NCBI GenBank assembly: GCA_033763395.1
Contig: JANRKQ010000173.1
Coordinates: forward strand, 1-64,000
Direction of reading: 5' to 3'
Source: Xiheimicrobium sp033763395
GTDB taxonomy: Bacteria > Myxococcota > Myxococcia > Myxococcales > Myxococcaceae
DNA length: 64,000 nucleotides
Below are positions 41,431 to 49,568 of this stretch, piece by piece (position 1 is the stretch's first letter; each line of letters starts with the position of its first letter). A program made the translations under genes and the position numbers. Under the pieces are notes generated by a model. It was given only the letters and a program-made list of their open reading frames with translations. It was not told where the DNA came from and did not search any database.

Positions 41431-42900
41431 ATGGAGGGACACCTCGATCCAGCGGCGTTTCATGGCTTTGTCGCAGGCACGCTGACGGCCGAGGAGCGCT
41501 CCGAGGTCGTCGCCCACCTCGATGGCTGCTCCCGCTGCCGAAAGCTCATGTCGGCACTCGCGGGCGAAGCGCCCCTTGGCGACGAGCTCGAGACGCTGCA
41601 GGAAACGAAGAGCGCCGCCGTCACCACCGATCTCCGCAAGCCCGCCGGGACCGAGCTGGTGCCTCCGCTCCTCAAACCCCGCAAGCTCTTCGGCGACGAC
41701 ACCACCTCTCCCGACTCGCGCCCGCTGCTGCCGACGCAGCCGAGCCAGGCCGTGCCCATCACCGCTGAGCTCGATCGCTCCCAGCCGCCGCCGCCCCCAC
41801 TGAGCGATCGCCTCGTGGGCCAGAAGCTGGGCGACTACGTGGTGACCGAGCTCATCGCGAAGGGAGGCATGGGCGCGGTGTACCGGGGCGTGCAGCCGGT
41901 CATCGGCAAACAGGTGGCCATCAAGGTGCTGCTGACGCCGGGCCCCACCGAGCTCAACTACGCCGAGCGCATGCTGGAAGAGGCCCGCACGGTGAACGCG
42001 ATCGGCCACGCCAACATCATCGACATCTTCAACTTCGGAGAACTGCCCGACGGCCGCCCGTGGCTGGTGATGGAGTACCTCGACGGCCTGTCGGTCTCGC
42101 AGTGGGTGCGCGCCCGAGAGCAGGCGCCGCCGCCGATCGATCGCATTCTGTCGGTGCTCGATCAGATCTGCGCCGCGCTCGAGGCCGTGCACGCGGTGGG
42201 CGTGGTGCACCGCGACTTGAAGCCCGCGAACATCATGCTCACGAGCCTCGCGGACCCGGTGCCGCGGGTGAAGGTGCTCGACTTCGGCTTCGCCAAGAGC
42301 CGCGACGCCACCATTCGCACCTCGCCAGACATGGTGCTCGGCACGCCGGGGTACATGTCGCCGGAGCAGATTCAGGCGCTCGGGGCCACGCCGCGGAGCG
42401 ACCTCTACGCGCTCGGGCTGGTCGCCTGGTACATGGTGATGGCCACCGACGCCTACCAGGACAAGAGCCCCATCACGGTGCTGCAGATGCAGCTGCAGCG
42501 CGAGCCGCCGAGCCTCGCTGGCCGGTCCGAGGTGCCCGGTGCGCTCGCCGAGCTCATCGCCGATCTGACGCGCATCGACCCGGCGCTGCGGCCCTCGTCG
42601 GCGCAGACGGTGCGGGCGCGGCTGCGGGCCATCGCGAACGGGCTGGGCCTTTCGAGCGGCTCGAACGACGCCGTCACCCAGCGCGACTCGCACCCACCCG
42701 CGCCCGAGCTGATGCGGACCGAGCCCGACCGGCCGTCGGTGCCGCAGCGCCGCGACGCCCTCGAGGCGGCCGTCGACGGGGTGATGAACGATCTGTCGAA
42801 GTCCCAGGTGCGCGCGACGCGGCCCAGCGTCTGGCCGTGGATCATCGCCGTCGGCGGCGCCGTGGCGCTGGGCCTCGGCACCTGGCTGGCGCTGCGCTGA
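41431..42900 (+). CDS. Membrane Ser/Thr kinase with N-terminal anti-sigma-type zinc finger
   Basis: A 489-residue protein. Residues 1-45 hold a zinc-finger motif of the anti-sigma type (His29, Cys33, Cys36 in HLDGCSRCRKL). A Pro-rich linker follows, then a complete Hanks-type kinase domain (GGMGAVYRG, AIKVL, HRDLKPANIML, DFGFAKS, TPGYMSPEQ) and a C-terminal membrane span (WIIAVGGAVALGLGTWLAL). The kinase is a normal RD type and should be active. It is convergent, with a 3-nt gap, to a Myxococcales-type sigma factor, and the zinc finger suggests the kinase restrains or tunes that sigma factor. Start at 41431 chosen for the zinc-finger domain; longer in-frame starts reach 41341. Confidence 0.9.
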   Translation: MEGHLDPAAFHGFVAGTLTAEERSEVVAHLDGCSRCRKLMSALAGEAPLGDELETLQETKSAAVTTDLRKPAGTELVPPLLKPRKLFGDDTTSPDSRPLLPTQPSQAVPITAELDRSQPPPPPLSDRLVGQKLGDYVVTELIAKGGMGAVYRGVQPVIGKQVAIKVLLTPGPTELNYAERMLEEARTVNAIGHANIIDIFNFGELPDGRPWLVMEYLDGLSVSQWVRAREQAPPPIDRILSVLDQICAALEAVHAVGVVHRDLKPANIMLTSLADPVPRVKVLDFGFAKSRDATIRTSPDMVLGTPGYMSPEQIQALGATPRSDLYALGLVAWYMVMATDAYQDKSPITVLQMQLQREPPSLAGRSEVPGALAELIADLTRIDPALRPSSAQTVRARLRAIANGLGLSSGSNDAVTQRDSHPPAPELMRTEPDRPSVPQRRDALEAAVDGVMNDLSKSQVRATRPSVWPWIIAVGGAVALGLGTWLALR

Positions 42901-42903
42901 GCG

Positions 42904-43701
42904 CTACAGCTTGACCTTCTGGAGCACCTGGCTGAGGCGCAGGGAGATCGACTGGGCCACCTCGCGCACGAGTGAGTCGACCTCGCCCCTGGCGAGCTTG
43001 GCGTCGGCCTCGAGGCGCGCGCGCATCGCCGTCATGATCTTCGCCTGGGCCGCCTCGATCCACCGCTGGGCCGTGGTGCGGTGCACCTGGAACATGCGAC
43101 CGAGCTCCTCGGTCGAGACGCCATCGACGAAGCGCATGCGGAGCAGGGTGCGCTCCTTCGCGTCGATGACCTCGAGGGCCTCGCGCAGGGCGTTCGAGAC
43201 GAACTTCGTGTCTTTCCCGGAGCGGGCGCGGGCCTCGGGCGACGGGTCGGACGCCGCGAGGTGCGTCAGCTCGTCGACGTCCTCCGCGGGCGCCTGGCTC
43301 ATGCCGCGGGTGGCCTGGAGCAGCTCGAGCTTGATCGCCGTCCACAGCCAGGACTTGAGCTTGCCGCGGCCGTCGTAGGTGACGAGCCTGGGCTCCTTGC
43401 CCTTCGGCGCGACGAGCAGCCGGGTGCGGGTGCGCTGCGCCAGCTCGGGCGCTTCGATGGCACGCCCGGCGGCCCGGCGGGACAAGGACTCGATCAGCTC
43501 GTCGATCTCCACCAGCGCGGCGGCGTGGCCCTGGAGCACCGCCCACACCAGCACCAGGTCGCCGACGGCCACCTCGACGGTCCCGCCGCGCGAGCGGCCG
43601 TCGACCCACGCGACGCAGGCCTTCGTGGATCGGGGGTCGGTGACCCCCAGGGCGGTGAGGTGGCGCGGCACGGCGTCGGCGACGTTCACAGGCAGCACCA
43701 T
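42904..43701 (-). CDS. Myxococcales-type sigma-70-family sigma factor
   Basis: A 265-residue sigma-like protein. The region from about 120 to 185 (APELAQRTRTRLLVAPKG, LKSWLWTAIKLELLQATRG) fits sigma region 2, and about 205-250 (LREALEVIDAKERTLLRMRF, STEELGRMFQVHRTTAQRWI) fits region 4 with its helix-turn-helix. Length and sequence match the Myxococcales-specific family of alternative sigma factors I recall as TIGR03001. The start at 43701 trims a low-quality extension to 43917. The neighbouring zinc-finger kinase is the likely control partner. Target promoters cannot be read from here. Confidence 0.85.
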   Translation of the reverse strand: MVLPVNVADAVPRHLTALGVTDPRSTKACVAWVDGRSRGGTVEVAVGDLVLVWAVLQGHAAALVEIDELIESLSRRAAGRAIEAPELAQRTRTRLLVAPKGKEPRLVTYDGRGKLKSWLWTAIKLELLQATRGMSQAPAEDVDELTHLAASDPSPEARARSGKDTKFVSNALREALEVIDAKERTLLRMRFVDGVSTEELGRMFQVHRTTAQRWIEAAQAKIMTAMRARLEADAKLARGEVDSLVREVAQSISLRLSQVLQKVKL

Positions 43702-43767
43702 GTAGCACGGCTGCGCCACGGCACCCTTTCGTGACGCACCGGGGATCGTCCGGTTGAATCGGCGGTG

Positions 43768-45303
43768 ATGACGTTCTTCGACCTGCTCGCCGCCGAGGCG
43801 CTCGCCGCCAAGACGGCGTGGATCCTCGGCGGCCTCGGGCTGAGCCTGCCGCTCCTCAGACGATTTGCCCACGACAAGCCCCGCTTCAAGGCGCTTGGCC
43901 TCTTCACCTTCCTCCACCTCGTCTCGCTGTTGGGGGCGGCCTCAGCCGGGGCGCTCGGCAGCCCGCTCGACGACGTGTTTCGCGTGCCCTGCTGGGTCTT
44001 CGGCGCCGTGGCCTTCGTGTGGGCGCTTTCGACGGTGCTCTTCTCGGTCGTCCTGCCGCGGGTGCGCCTGCCGGTGCCGCAGATCGTCCAGGACGTCGCC
44101 GTGGCGATCCTCTCCATCGTCGCGGCCGTCTCGGTGGCGGGGCGCGCGGGCGTCAACCTCTCGGGCCTCATCGCGACCTCGGCGGTCCTGACGGCCGTGC
44201 TGGGCTTCTCGTTGCAAGACACCATCGCCAACATCGCCGGTGGGCTGGGCCTCCAGACGGACAACTCCATCGAGGTGGGCGACTGGATTCGGGTGGGCAC
44301 ACAGAGCGCCGACATCAACGGCCGCGTCGTGCGTATCCGGTGGCGCTACACGGCCCTCGAGACGCGTAACTGGGAGACGGTGCTGGTGCCGAACCGGGTG
44401 CTGATGAACTCGTCGGTGATGGTGCTGGGGCGCCGCAGCGAGCAGCCGCAGCAGTGGCGGCGCTGGGTGCACTTCCACGTCGACTTCCGCTTCCAGCCCG
44501 GAGACGTCATCGAGGTGGTGCAGGCCGCCGTCCGCGGCGCGCAGCTGTCGCGCGTCGCCAGGGAGCCCCAGCCCAACTGCGTGATGATGGACCTCGCCGA
44601 CTCGTACGGCCGGTACGCGGTGCGCTACTGGCTGACCGATCTCGCCGCCGACGATCCCACCGACAGCGAGGTGCGGCAGGTGATCTTCTCGGCGCTCGAG
44701 CGGGCCGGCATGAAGCCCGCGCTCCCCGCGCACGCCGTCTTCGTGACCCAGGAGAGCGAAGACCGGCAGGCCATCAAGACGCAGAAGCAGCTCGCGCGCC
44801 GCAAGAAGATGCTCGACGAAATGCCGCTCTTCGCGCCGCTGTCCGACGACGAGAAGAACGAGCTGGCGCACTCGATGCGGTACGCTCCCTTCGCGCGAGG
44901 CGAGGTCATCACGCGGCAGGGCGCCGAGGCCCACTGGCTGTACCTGCTGGAAGAGGGCACGGCGTCGGTGCGCGTCAGCGACGGCGTCGCCGAGCGGGAG
45001 GCCGCGCAACTGAAGGACGGCTCGTTCTTCGGTGAGATGTCGCTGCTGACGGGAGACCCGCGCACCGCCACCGTGGTCGCCGTCACCGACGTCGAGTGCT
45101 TCCGGCTCGAGAAGGCCAGCTTCCAGCGTGTGGTGGAGCGCCGGCCCGAGCTGACGAAGCAGATCGCCAGCATCGTCGCCACGCGACGGGCCGAGCAGCA
45201 GGCCGCGCGGGAGGGCTTGTCGGCCGAGGCCGCCAGGGCACGCCAGCTGCGCGAGGAGAGCGACCTGATCGATCGGATGATGCGTTTCTTCGGGTTGGAC
45301 TGA
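43768..45303 (+). CDS. MscS-type channel with C-terminal cyclic-nucleotide-binding domain
   Basis: A 511-residue membrane protein. About four N-terminal spans lead into an MscS core (AVLTAVLGFSLQDTIANIAGGLGLQ, VGDWIRVG, TRNWETVLVPNRVLMNSSV), with a cytoplasmic vestibule domain. From about 365 to 470 a cyclic-nucleotide-binding fold appears (LYLLEEGTASVRVSDG, DGSFFGEMSLLTGDPRTATVVA), the latter including the phosphate-binding FGEMSLL..R-TATV pattern. This is the architecture of bacterial cyclic-nucleotide-gated MscS relatives (bCNG). The likely role is an ion channel gated by cAMP, cGMP or another nucleotide. It diverges from the sigma factor with 66 nt between; TTGAAT lies 8 nt before the ATG. 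Confidence 0.93.
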   Translation: MTFFDLLAAEALAAKTAWILGGLGLSLPLLRRFAHDKPRFKALGLFTFLHLVSLLGAASAGALGSPLDDVFRVPCWVFGAVAFVWALSTVLFSVVLPRVRLPVPQIVQDVAVAILSIVAAVSVAGRAGVNLSGLIATSAVLTAVLGFSLQDTIANIAGGLGLQTDNSIEVGDWIRVGTQSADINGRVVRIRWRYTALETRNWETVLVPNRVLMNSSVMVLGRRSEQPQQWRRWVHFHVDFRFQPGDVIEVVQAAVRGAQLSRVAREPQPNCVMMDLADSYGRYAVRYWLTDLAADDPTDSEVRQVIFSALERAGMKPALPAHAVFVTQESEDRQAIKTQKQLARRKKMLDEMPLFAPLSDDEKNELAHSMRYAPFARGEVITRQGAEAHWLYLLEEGTASVRVSDGVAEREAAQLKDGSFFGEMSLLTGDPRTATVVAVTDVECFRLEKASFQRVVERRPELTKQIASIVATRRAEQQAAREGLSAEAARARQLREESDLIDRMMRFFGLD

Positions 45304-45428
45304 CGACGCGCCTCGCCCGTTGCAGATCCGGCCGGACGTGTGCGACGCAGCGCTTCATGCCGGGCCTGGTGAGAGCCGCGAGACGTCCTGCTGGCTGGGT
45401 AGCGCCCGGGCCGAGGCCTGCCGGAGCG

Positions 45429-46202
45429 ATGGGGCGACCGGAGCTCCAACCGAAGGACGATGAGGACCTCTGCTACCTCTCCGGCGACTGGCGGCTGTTC
45501 CAGAAGCTCAAGGGCCACCGCTGGAGCGTCGACGATCTCGTCACCGCCTCGACCGCGGCAGAGCACTTCGAGACCGTGCGGAGCGCCGCGCCAGTGCGAG
45601 CGCTCGACCTCGGGTGTGGGCTCGGCAGCGTGCTGCTGATGGTCGCGTGGAAGGCGCCCGACTTCGACGTCACGGGCGTCGAGGCGCAACCCGAACGCGC
45701 GTCCATGGCCAGGAGATCGATCGCCTTCAACGGCGCCGAGGACCGTTGCCGCGTGCTGGACGGAGACCTGCGGGGGCTGGACCTCGGCCGGCACTTCGCG
45801 CTCGTGACCGGCACGCCCCCCTACTTCCCGCGCGGAACGGGCACCGAAGCGGCCGCCGAACACGTCAGCGCGTGCCGCTTCGAACACCGGGGTGGCGTCG
45901 AGGCGTACCTCGAGGCCGCCGAGCGGCACCTGAGTGATGACGGCGTCTTCGTCATGTGCGCGGCCCAGCAGGAAGACGCGCGCGTCGAGGCCTTCCGCTG
46001 TGGCCTCTTCGTGCGTGGGCTGCGCCACCTCATTCCGCGCACGGGCAAGGCCCCGCTGTTGAGCGTGTGGCGCTTCTCACGAAAGCCGGGCGACGTGCAG
46101 CGCGACGCCCTCGTCGTCCGTGATGCGCGGGGCCAGTGGACCGACGAGTTCCGCCGCGTGCGGCGCAACCTGGGGCTGCCAGACACGCCGCCGCGGCGGT
46201 GA
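45429..46202 (+). CDS. TrmN6-like SAM-dependent methyltransferase
   Basis: A 257-residue class I methyltransferase. SAM motif I is VRALDLGCGLGSVLLMVAW, motif II is near VTGVEAQPERASMA, and the catalytic NPPY-type motif reads TGTPPYFP (Thr for Asn). Early sequence (CYLSGDWRLFQKLKGHRWSVDDLV) resembles tRNA1(Val) adenine-N6 methyltransferase (TrmN6/YfiC), which makes m6A37. The Thr replacing Asn in the motif makes exact activity less certain; a protein N-terminal or other N-methyltransferase is possible. The start at 45429 is chosen over an earlier ATG at 45357. Confidence 0.82.
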   Translation: MGRPELQPKDDEDLCYLSGDWRLFQKLKGHRWSVDDLVTASTAAEHFETVRSAAPVRALDLGCGLGSVLLMVAWKAPDFDVTGVEAQPERASMARRSIAFNGAEDRCRVLDGDLRGLDLGRHFALVTGTPPYFPRGTGTEAAAEHVSACRFEHRGGVEAYLEAAERHLSDDGVFVMCAAQQEDARVEAFRCGLFVRGLRHLIPRTGKAPLLSVWRFSRKPGDVQRDALVVRDARGQWTDEFRRVRRNLGLPDTPPRR

Positions 46203-46396
46203 GGTTCCCCCGTCAGCCGATCCTCACGTCGACCCTGCATGGCGACGCTCTCGGCGAATCGGCAGCCGGACGGCCAGCACCCCGTGGTTGAACCGTGCCT
46301 GCCGCGACGGCAGTCCGCAGCACGAACGGGGCTCGTCCGGTACGCTCCCGGCAAGGCCTGCGTCGTCCCAGCTGACGCCGGGAAGATCTTTCGCGC

Positions 46397-46402
46397 TAGA
46401 AC
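46397..46402 (+). promoter_or_regulatory. Putative -10 element, small kinase gene
   Basis: TAGAAC lies 9 nt before the GTG at 46412, with CTGACG 19 nt further upstream as a possible -35. There is no Shine-Dalgarno sequence. Confidence 0.45.
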
Positions 46403-46411
46403 CCAGCCCGC

Positions 46412-47272
46412 GTGCCCGACACCTTCATCCTCGACGGGCAGTACCGGCTCGTGCGCCCCGTGGGGACCGGCGCGACGGCGAAGGTGTACCTGGCGGAGGA
46501 CACGACGACGGGCGCGAAGGTGGCGGTCAAGGTGCTCCGCCGCGAGTTGCTGGCCGACGCCGGCATGAAGGCGCGGTTCCATCGCGAGGCCTCGCTGCTC
46601 TGGCAGCTCGAGCACCCCGGCATCGTCAAGCTGCACCGCTTCGAAGACCGGCCGACCGAGGGGATGTTGCTGGTCCTCGAATGGATCGAGGGCACCCGGC
46701 TGGACGTGGCGCTCGAACAGGGCGCCATCGCAGGAACGGCGCGCGTCGAGCTCTTCACCGCGCTGGCGTCGGCCCTCGGAGCGCTCCACCAGGCCGGCAT
46801 CGCCCACCGCGACGTGAAGCCCGAGAACGTCATCGTCACCGGTACGCCCGAGGCGCCGTCGGTCAAGCTGCTCGACTTCGGCATTGCCCGCTTCACCGAC
46901 CCGAAAGAGGCCGCGCTCCACTTCCAGACGGGCATCAACCAGGTCGGCGGAACGCCGTCGTACGTGTCACCCGAGCAGGCGATGGGCCAGCCCGCCACCG
47001 CGGCCTCAGACGTCTACAGCCTGGGCGTCGTCGGCTTCCTCCTGTTCTCGGGGAAGCTGCCGTTCACCGGCAAACACTTCGATGTGCTGTCCGCGCACCT
47101 CAACGACGAGCCGCCCGAGCTGGTGCCGATCGATGAGGCGCTCACGGGTCTTCCAGCGCTCGACGTCGTTCGGCAGTGCCTGGCGAAGAAGCCCCAGGCG
47201 CGCCCAGCTGATGGCGCGGCCGTCGAGGCGTTGCTCCGCGCCCCGAAGAAGAAGCGGTGGCCGTTCGGGTGA
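46412..47272 (+). CDS. Soluble Ser/Thr protein kinase
   Basis: A 286-residue protein that is almost entirely a Hanks-type kinase domain: glycine loop VGTGATAKVYLAE, Lys in VAVKVL, HRDVKPENVIV, DFGIARF, GTPSYVSPEQA and SLGVVGFLLFSGKLPF. Key catalytic residues are all present. There is no membrane span and only a short basic tail (KKKRWPFG). The GTG start has no ribosome site but has TAGAAC 9 nt upstream. The monooxygenase gene follows at once, with its possible GTG start inside this stop, so the kinase may be co-transcribed with BVMO and SDR. Confidence 0.93.
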   Translation: MPDTFILDGQYRLVRPVGTGATAKVYLAEDTTTGAKVAVKVLRRELLADAGMKARFHREASLLWQLEHPGIVKLHRFEDRPTEGMLLVLEWIEGTRLDVALEQGAIAGTARVELFTALASALGALHQAGIAHRDVKPENVIVTGTPEAPSVKLLDFGIARFTDPKEAALHFQTGINQVGGTPSYVSPEQAMGQPATAASDVYSLGVVGFLLFSGKLPFTGKHFDVLSAHLNDEPPELVPIDEALTGLPALDVVRQCLAKKPQARPADGAAVEALLRAPKKKRWPFG

Positions 47273-47274
47273 CC

Positions 47275-48738
47275 ATGCACGCGGTCGAGGTCGTCATCAT
47301 CGGCAGTGGCTTCGGTGGGCTCGGGGCTGGCGTGAAGCTCAAGGAGCATGGGCTCACCGACTTCGTCATCCTGGAACAGGCCGCCGGCGTCGGGGGCGTG
47401 TGGCGTGACAACACCTACCCCGGCTGCGCCTGCGACGTGCGGGTGCACCTGTACTCGTTCTCGTTCCTTCCGAATCCCGACTGGAGCCACACCTACGCGC
47501 GGCAGCCCGAGATCCTCGCCTACCTCGAGCGGGTGGTGACGACGTTCGGCCTGGGGCCGCACCTGCGCCTCGGCCACCGCGTCGTCGACGCCGTCTGGGA
47601 CGAGCGCCAGGCGCGCTGGCTCGTCAGCTGCGCCAACGGAGCGCAGTTCCGTTCGCGGTTCGTCATCGCAGCGCTCGGAGGGCTGAGCCGGCCCTCGACG
47701 CCTCGCCTCGAGGGCCTCGAGCGTTTCAAGGGCGCGGTCTTCCACTCGGCGCAGTGGCGCCACGACGTCTCCCTCGAAGGGCGGCGGGTCGGCGTCGTCG
47801 GCACGGGCGCCAGCGCGATTCAGTTCGTGCCGCAGCTCGTCGACCGGGCCGCCGAGGTGCACGTGTTCCAGCGCACCCCCGCGTGGATTCTCCCGCGGAA
47901 CGATCGACCGATTGGCCCGTTCGCCCGGAAGGTGTTTCGGCTGCTCCCGGTGCTGCAGCGGCTCTTGCGCTGGGGCCTCTACTGGCTCCACGAGCTGCGG
48001 GTGCCGGCCTTCACGAAGGCGACCTGGCTCATGACGCTCGCGGCGAATCTGGCCAGGAAGCACCTCGACGCGCAGGTGGCCGACGAGGCGCTGCGGCGCA
48101 AGCTCACGCCCGACTACACCCTCGGCTGCAAGCGCGTGCTCGTGTCCGACGACTTCTACCCGGCGGTCGCGCGGGCGAACTGTCACCTCGTCACCGAGCC
48201 CATCGCGGCAGTCACCGAGAACGGCGTGCGGACCTCCGACGGCCGGGAACACCCGTGCGATGCGCTCGTCTTCGGGACCGGCTTCGTCGTCACCGACGTC
48301 GTTGGCCCGGTGCGCGTGGTGGGACGAAACGGCGTGACGCTCGCCGAGGCCTGGCGCTACGGCGCAAAGGCCTGGTTCGGCACGGCCGTGCACGGCTTTC
48401 CCAACTTCTTCATGCTCACCGGGCCCAACACCGGGCTGGGCCACTCGTCGATGGTGTTCATGATCGAGTCACAGCTCACCTTCGTGTTGCGAGCGATGCA
48501 GGCCGTCACCTCGGCGGGCGCGCGCTGGTGGCAGGTGCGCGACGACGCGGAAGTGCGCTTCAACGAAGGGCTCGAGCGGCGCCTCCGCACGACGGTGTGG
48601 CTGAGCGGGTGCCAGAGCTGGTACCTCGACGAGCGCGGGAAGAACGTCACCCTCTGGCCCGGCTTCACCTTCACCTTCCGCGCGGGCCTCTCGCGCTTCG
48701 ATCGCACGCAGCACCACCTCGAAGGAGTCTCGACATGA
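47275..48738 (+). CDS. Flavin-containing Baeyer-Villiger-type monooxygenase
   Basis: A 487-residue two-dinucleotide-fold flavoprotein. FAD-binding GSGFGGLG is at residues 10-17, the Baeyer-Villiger fingerprint FKGAVFHSAQW follows at the middle, then the NADPH fold GVVGTGASA and the GxxTGF-like FGTGFVVTD. It probably inserts an oxygen beside a ketone, or oxidises a soft nucleophile, using NADPH and O2. The ATG at 47275 is 2 nt after the kinase stop; GTG 47269 and 47257 are alternatives. The SDR gene overlaps its stop, suggesting a two-step alcohol/ketone pathway. Confidence 0.9.
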   Translation: MHAVEVVIIGSGFGGLGAGVKLKEHGLTDFVILEQAAGVGGVWRDNTYPGCACDVRVHLYSFSFLPNPDWSHTYARQPEILAYLERVVTTFGLGPHLRLGHRVVDAVWDERQARWLVSCANGAQFRSRFVIAALGGLSRPSTPRLEGLERFKGAVFHSAQWRHDVSLEGRRVGVVGTGASAIQFVPQLVDRAAEVHVFQRTPAWILPRNDRPIGPFARKVFRLLPVLQRLLRWGLYWLHELRVPAFTKATWLMTLAANLARKHLDAQVADEALRRKLTPDYTLGCKRVLVSDDFYPAVARANCHLVTEPIAAVTENGVRTSDGREHPCDALVFGTGFVVTDVVGPVRVVGRNGVTLAEAWRYGAKAWFGTAVHGFPNFFMLTGPNTGLGHSSMVFMIESQLTFVLRAMQAVTSAGARWWQVRDDAEVRFNEGLERRLRTTVWLSGCQSWYLDERGKNVTLWPGFTFTFRAGLSRFDRTQHHLEGVST

Positions 48739-49565
48739 AGCCAGGACAGGTCGCGGTCATTACGGGCGCTGGCTCAGGCATCGGCCGGGCGTTGGCCCTC
48801 GCGCTCGACGGGCGCGGCGCCTCGCTGGTGCTGGCCGACGTGAGCGCCGAGGGCCTCGACGAGACGGCGAAGCTGTTGTCGCGAGCTCCGAAGACGCGCA
48901 TCGTCGACGTGTCCCAACGGGCGCAGGTCGAGGCGCTGGCCGCCTTCACCCAGGAGTCCTTCGGGCGCGTCGATCTCGTCGTCAACAACGCGGGTGTCAC
49001 CGTGCACGACACCGTCGAGCACGTCTCGTACGAGGACTTCGAGTGGGTGATGGGGGTGAACTTCTGGGGCGTCGTCTACGGCACCAAGGCGTTCCTGCCG
49101 CTGATGAAGGCGCAGGGCAGCGGCATCATCGCCAACGTCTCGAGCATCTTCGGCATCGTCGGGTGGCCGCTCCAGGGCGTGTACAACGCCTCGAAGTTCG
49201 CCGTGCGCGGCTTCACCGAGGTGCTGTGGCGCGAACTCAAGGGCACCGGCGTTCGCGCCGTGTCGATCCACCCGGGCGGCATCAAGACGAACATCGTGCG
49301 CTCGATGCGCTTCCGCCGAGGAGTCGGCCCCACCGCCAACCACGACACCACGGTGCGGCTCTTCGAGAAGATGGCGCGCACGACGCCCGCCCAATGCGCC
49401 GCCACCATCTTGAAGGGCCTCGACAAGGGCGATCGCCGAATCCTCATCGGCACCGACGCGGTGACGCTCGATCGCCTCCAGCGCGCCTCGCCCACCGGAT
49501 ACCCCGACGCCATCGAGTTCTTCGAGAAGCGCGTCGAGGCCCGGCGGGCGAAGAAGCAGCGCTGA
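48735..49565 (+). CDS. Short-chain dehydrogenase/reductase
   Basis: A 276-residue classical SDR. The NAD(P) motif TGAGSGIG is at 10-17, NNAG at 84-87, and the catalytic Ser136/137, Tyr150 and Lys154 (YNASK) are all present. PGGIKTNI supplies the post-catalytic loop. It overlaps the monooxygenase by 4 nt (ATGA) with GGAGT upstream, so it is translationally coupled. A plausible sequence is alcohol oxidation by the SDR to the ketone substrate of the monooxygenase, or the reverse; the natural substrate is not known. It ends 3 nt from the convergent lipoprotein gene. Confidence 0.93.
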   Translation: MKPGQVAVITGAGSGIGRALALALDGRGASLVLADVSAEGLDETAKLLSRAPKTRIVDVSQRAQVEALAAFTQESFGRVDLVVNNAGVTVHDTVEHVSYEDFEWVMGVNFWGVVYGTKAFLPLMKAQGSGIIANVSSIFGIVGWPLQGVYNASKFAVRGFTEVLWRELKGTGVRAVSIHPGGIKTNIVRSMRFRRGVGPTANHDTTVRLFEKMARTTPAQCAATILKGLDKGDRRILIGTDAVTLDRLQRASPTGYPDAIEFFEKRVEARRAKKQR

Positions 49566-49568
49566 CGC

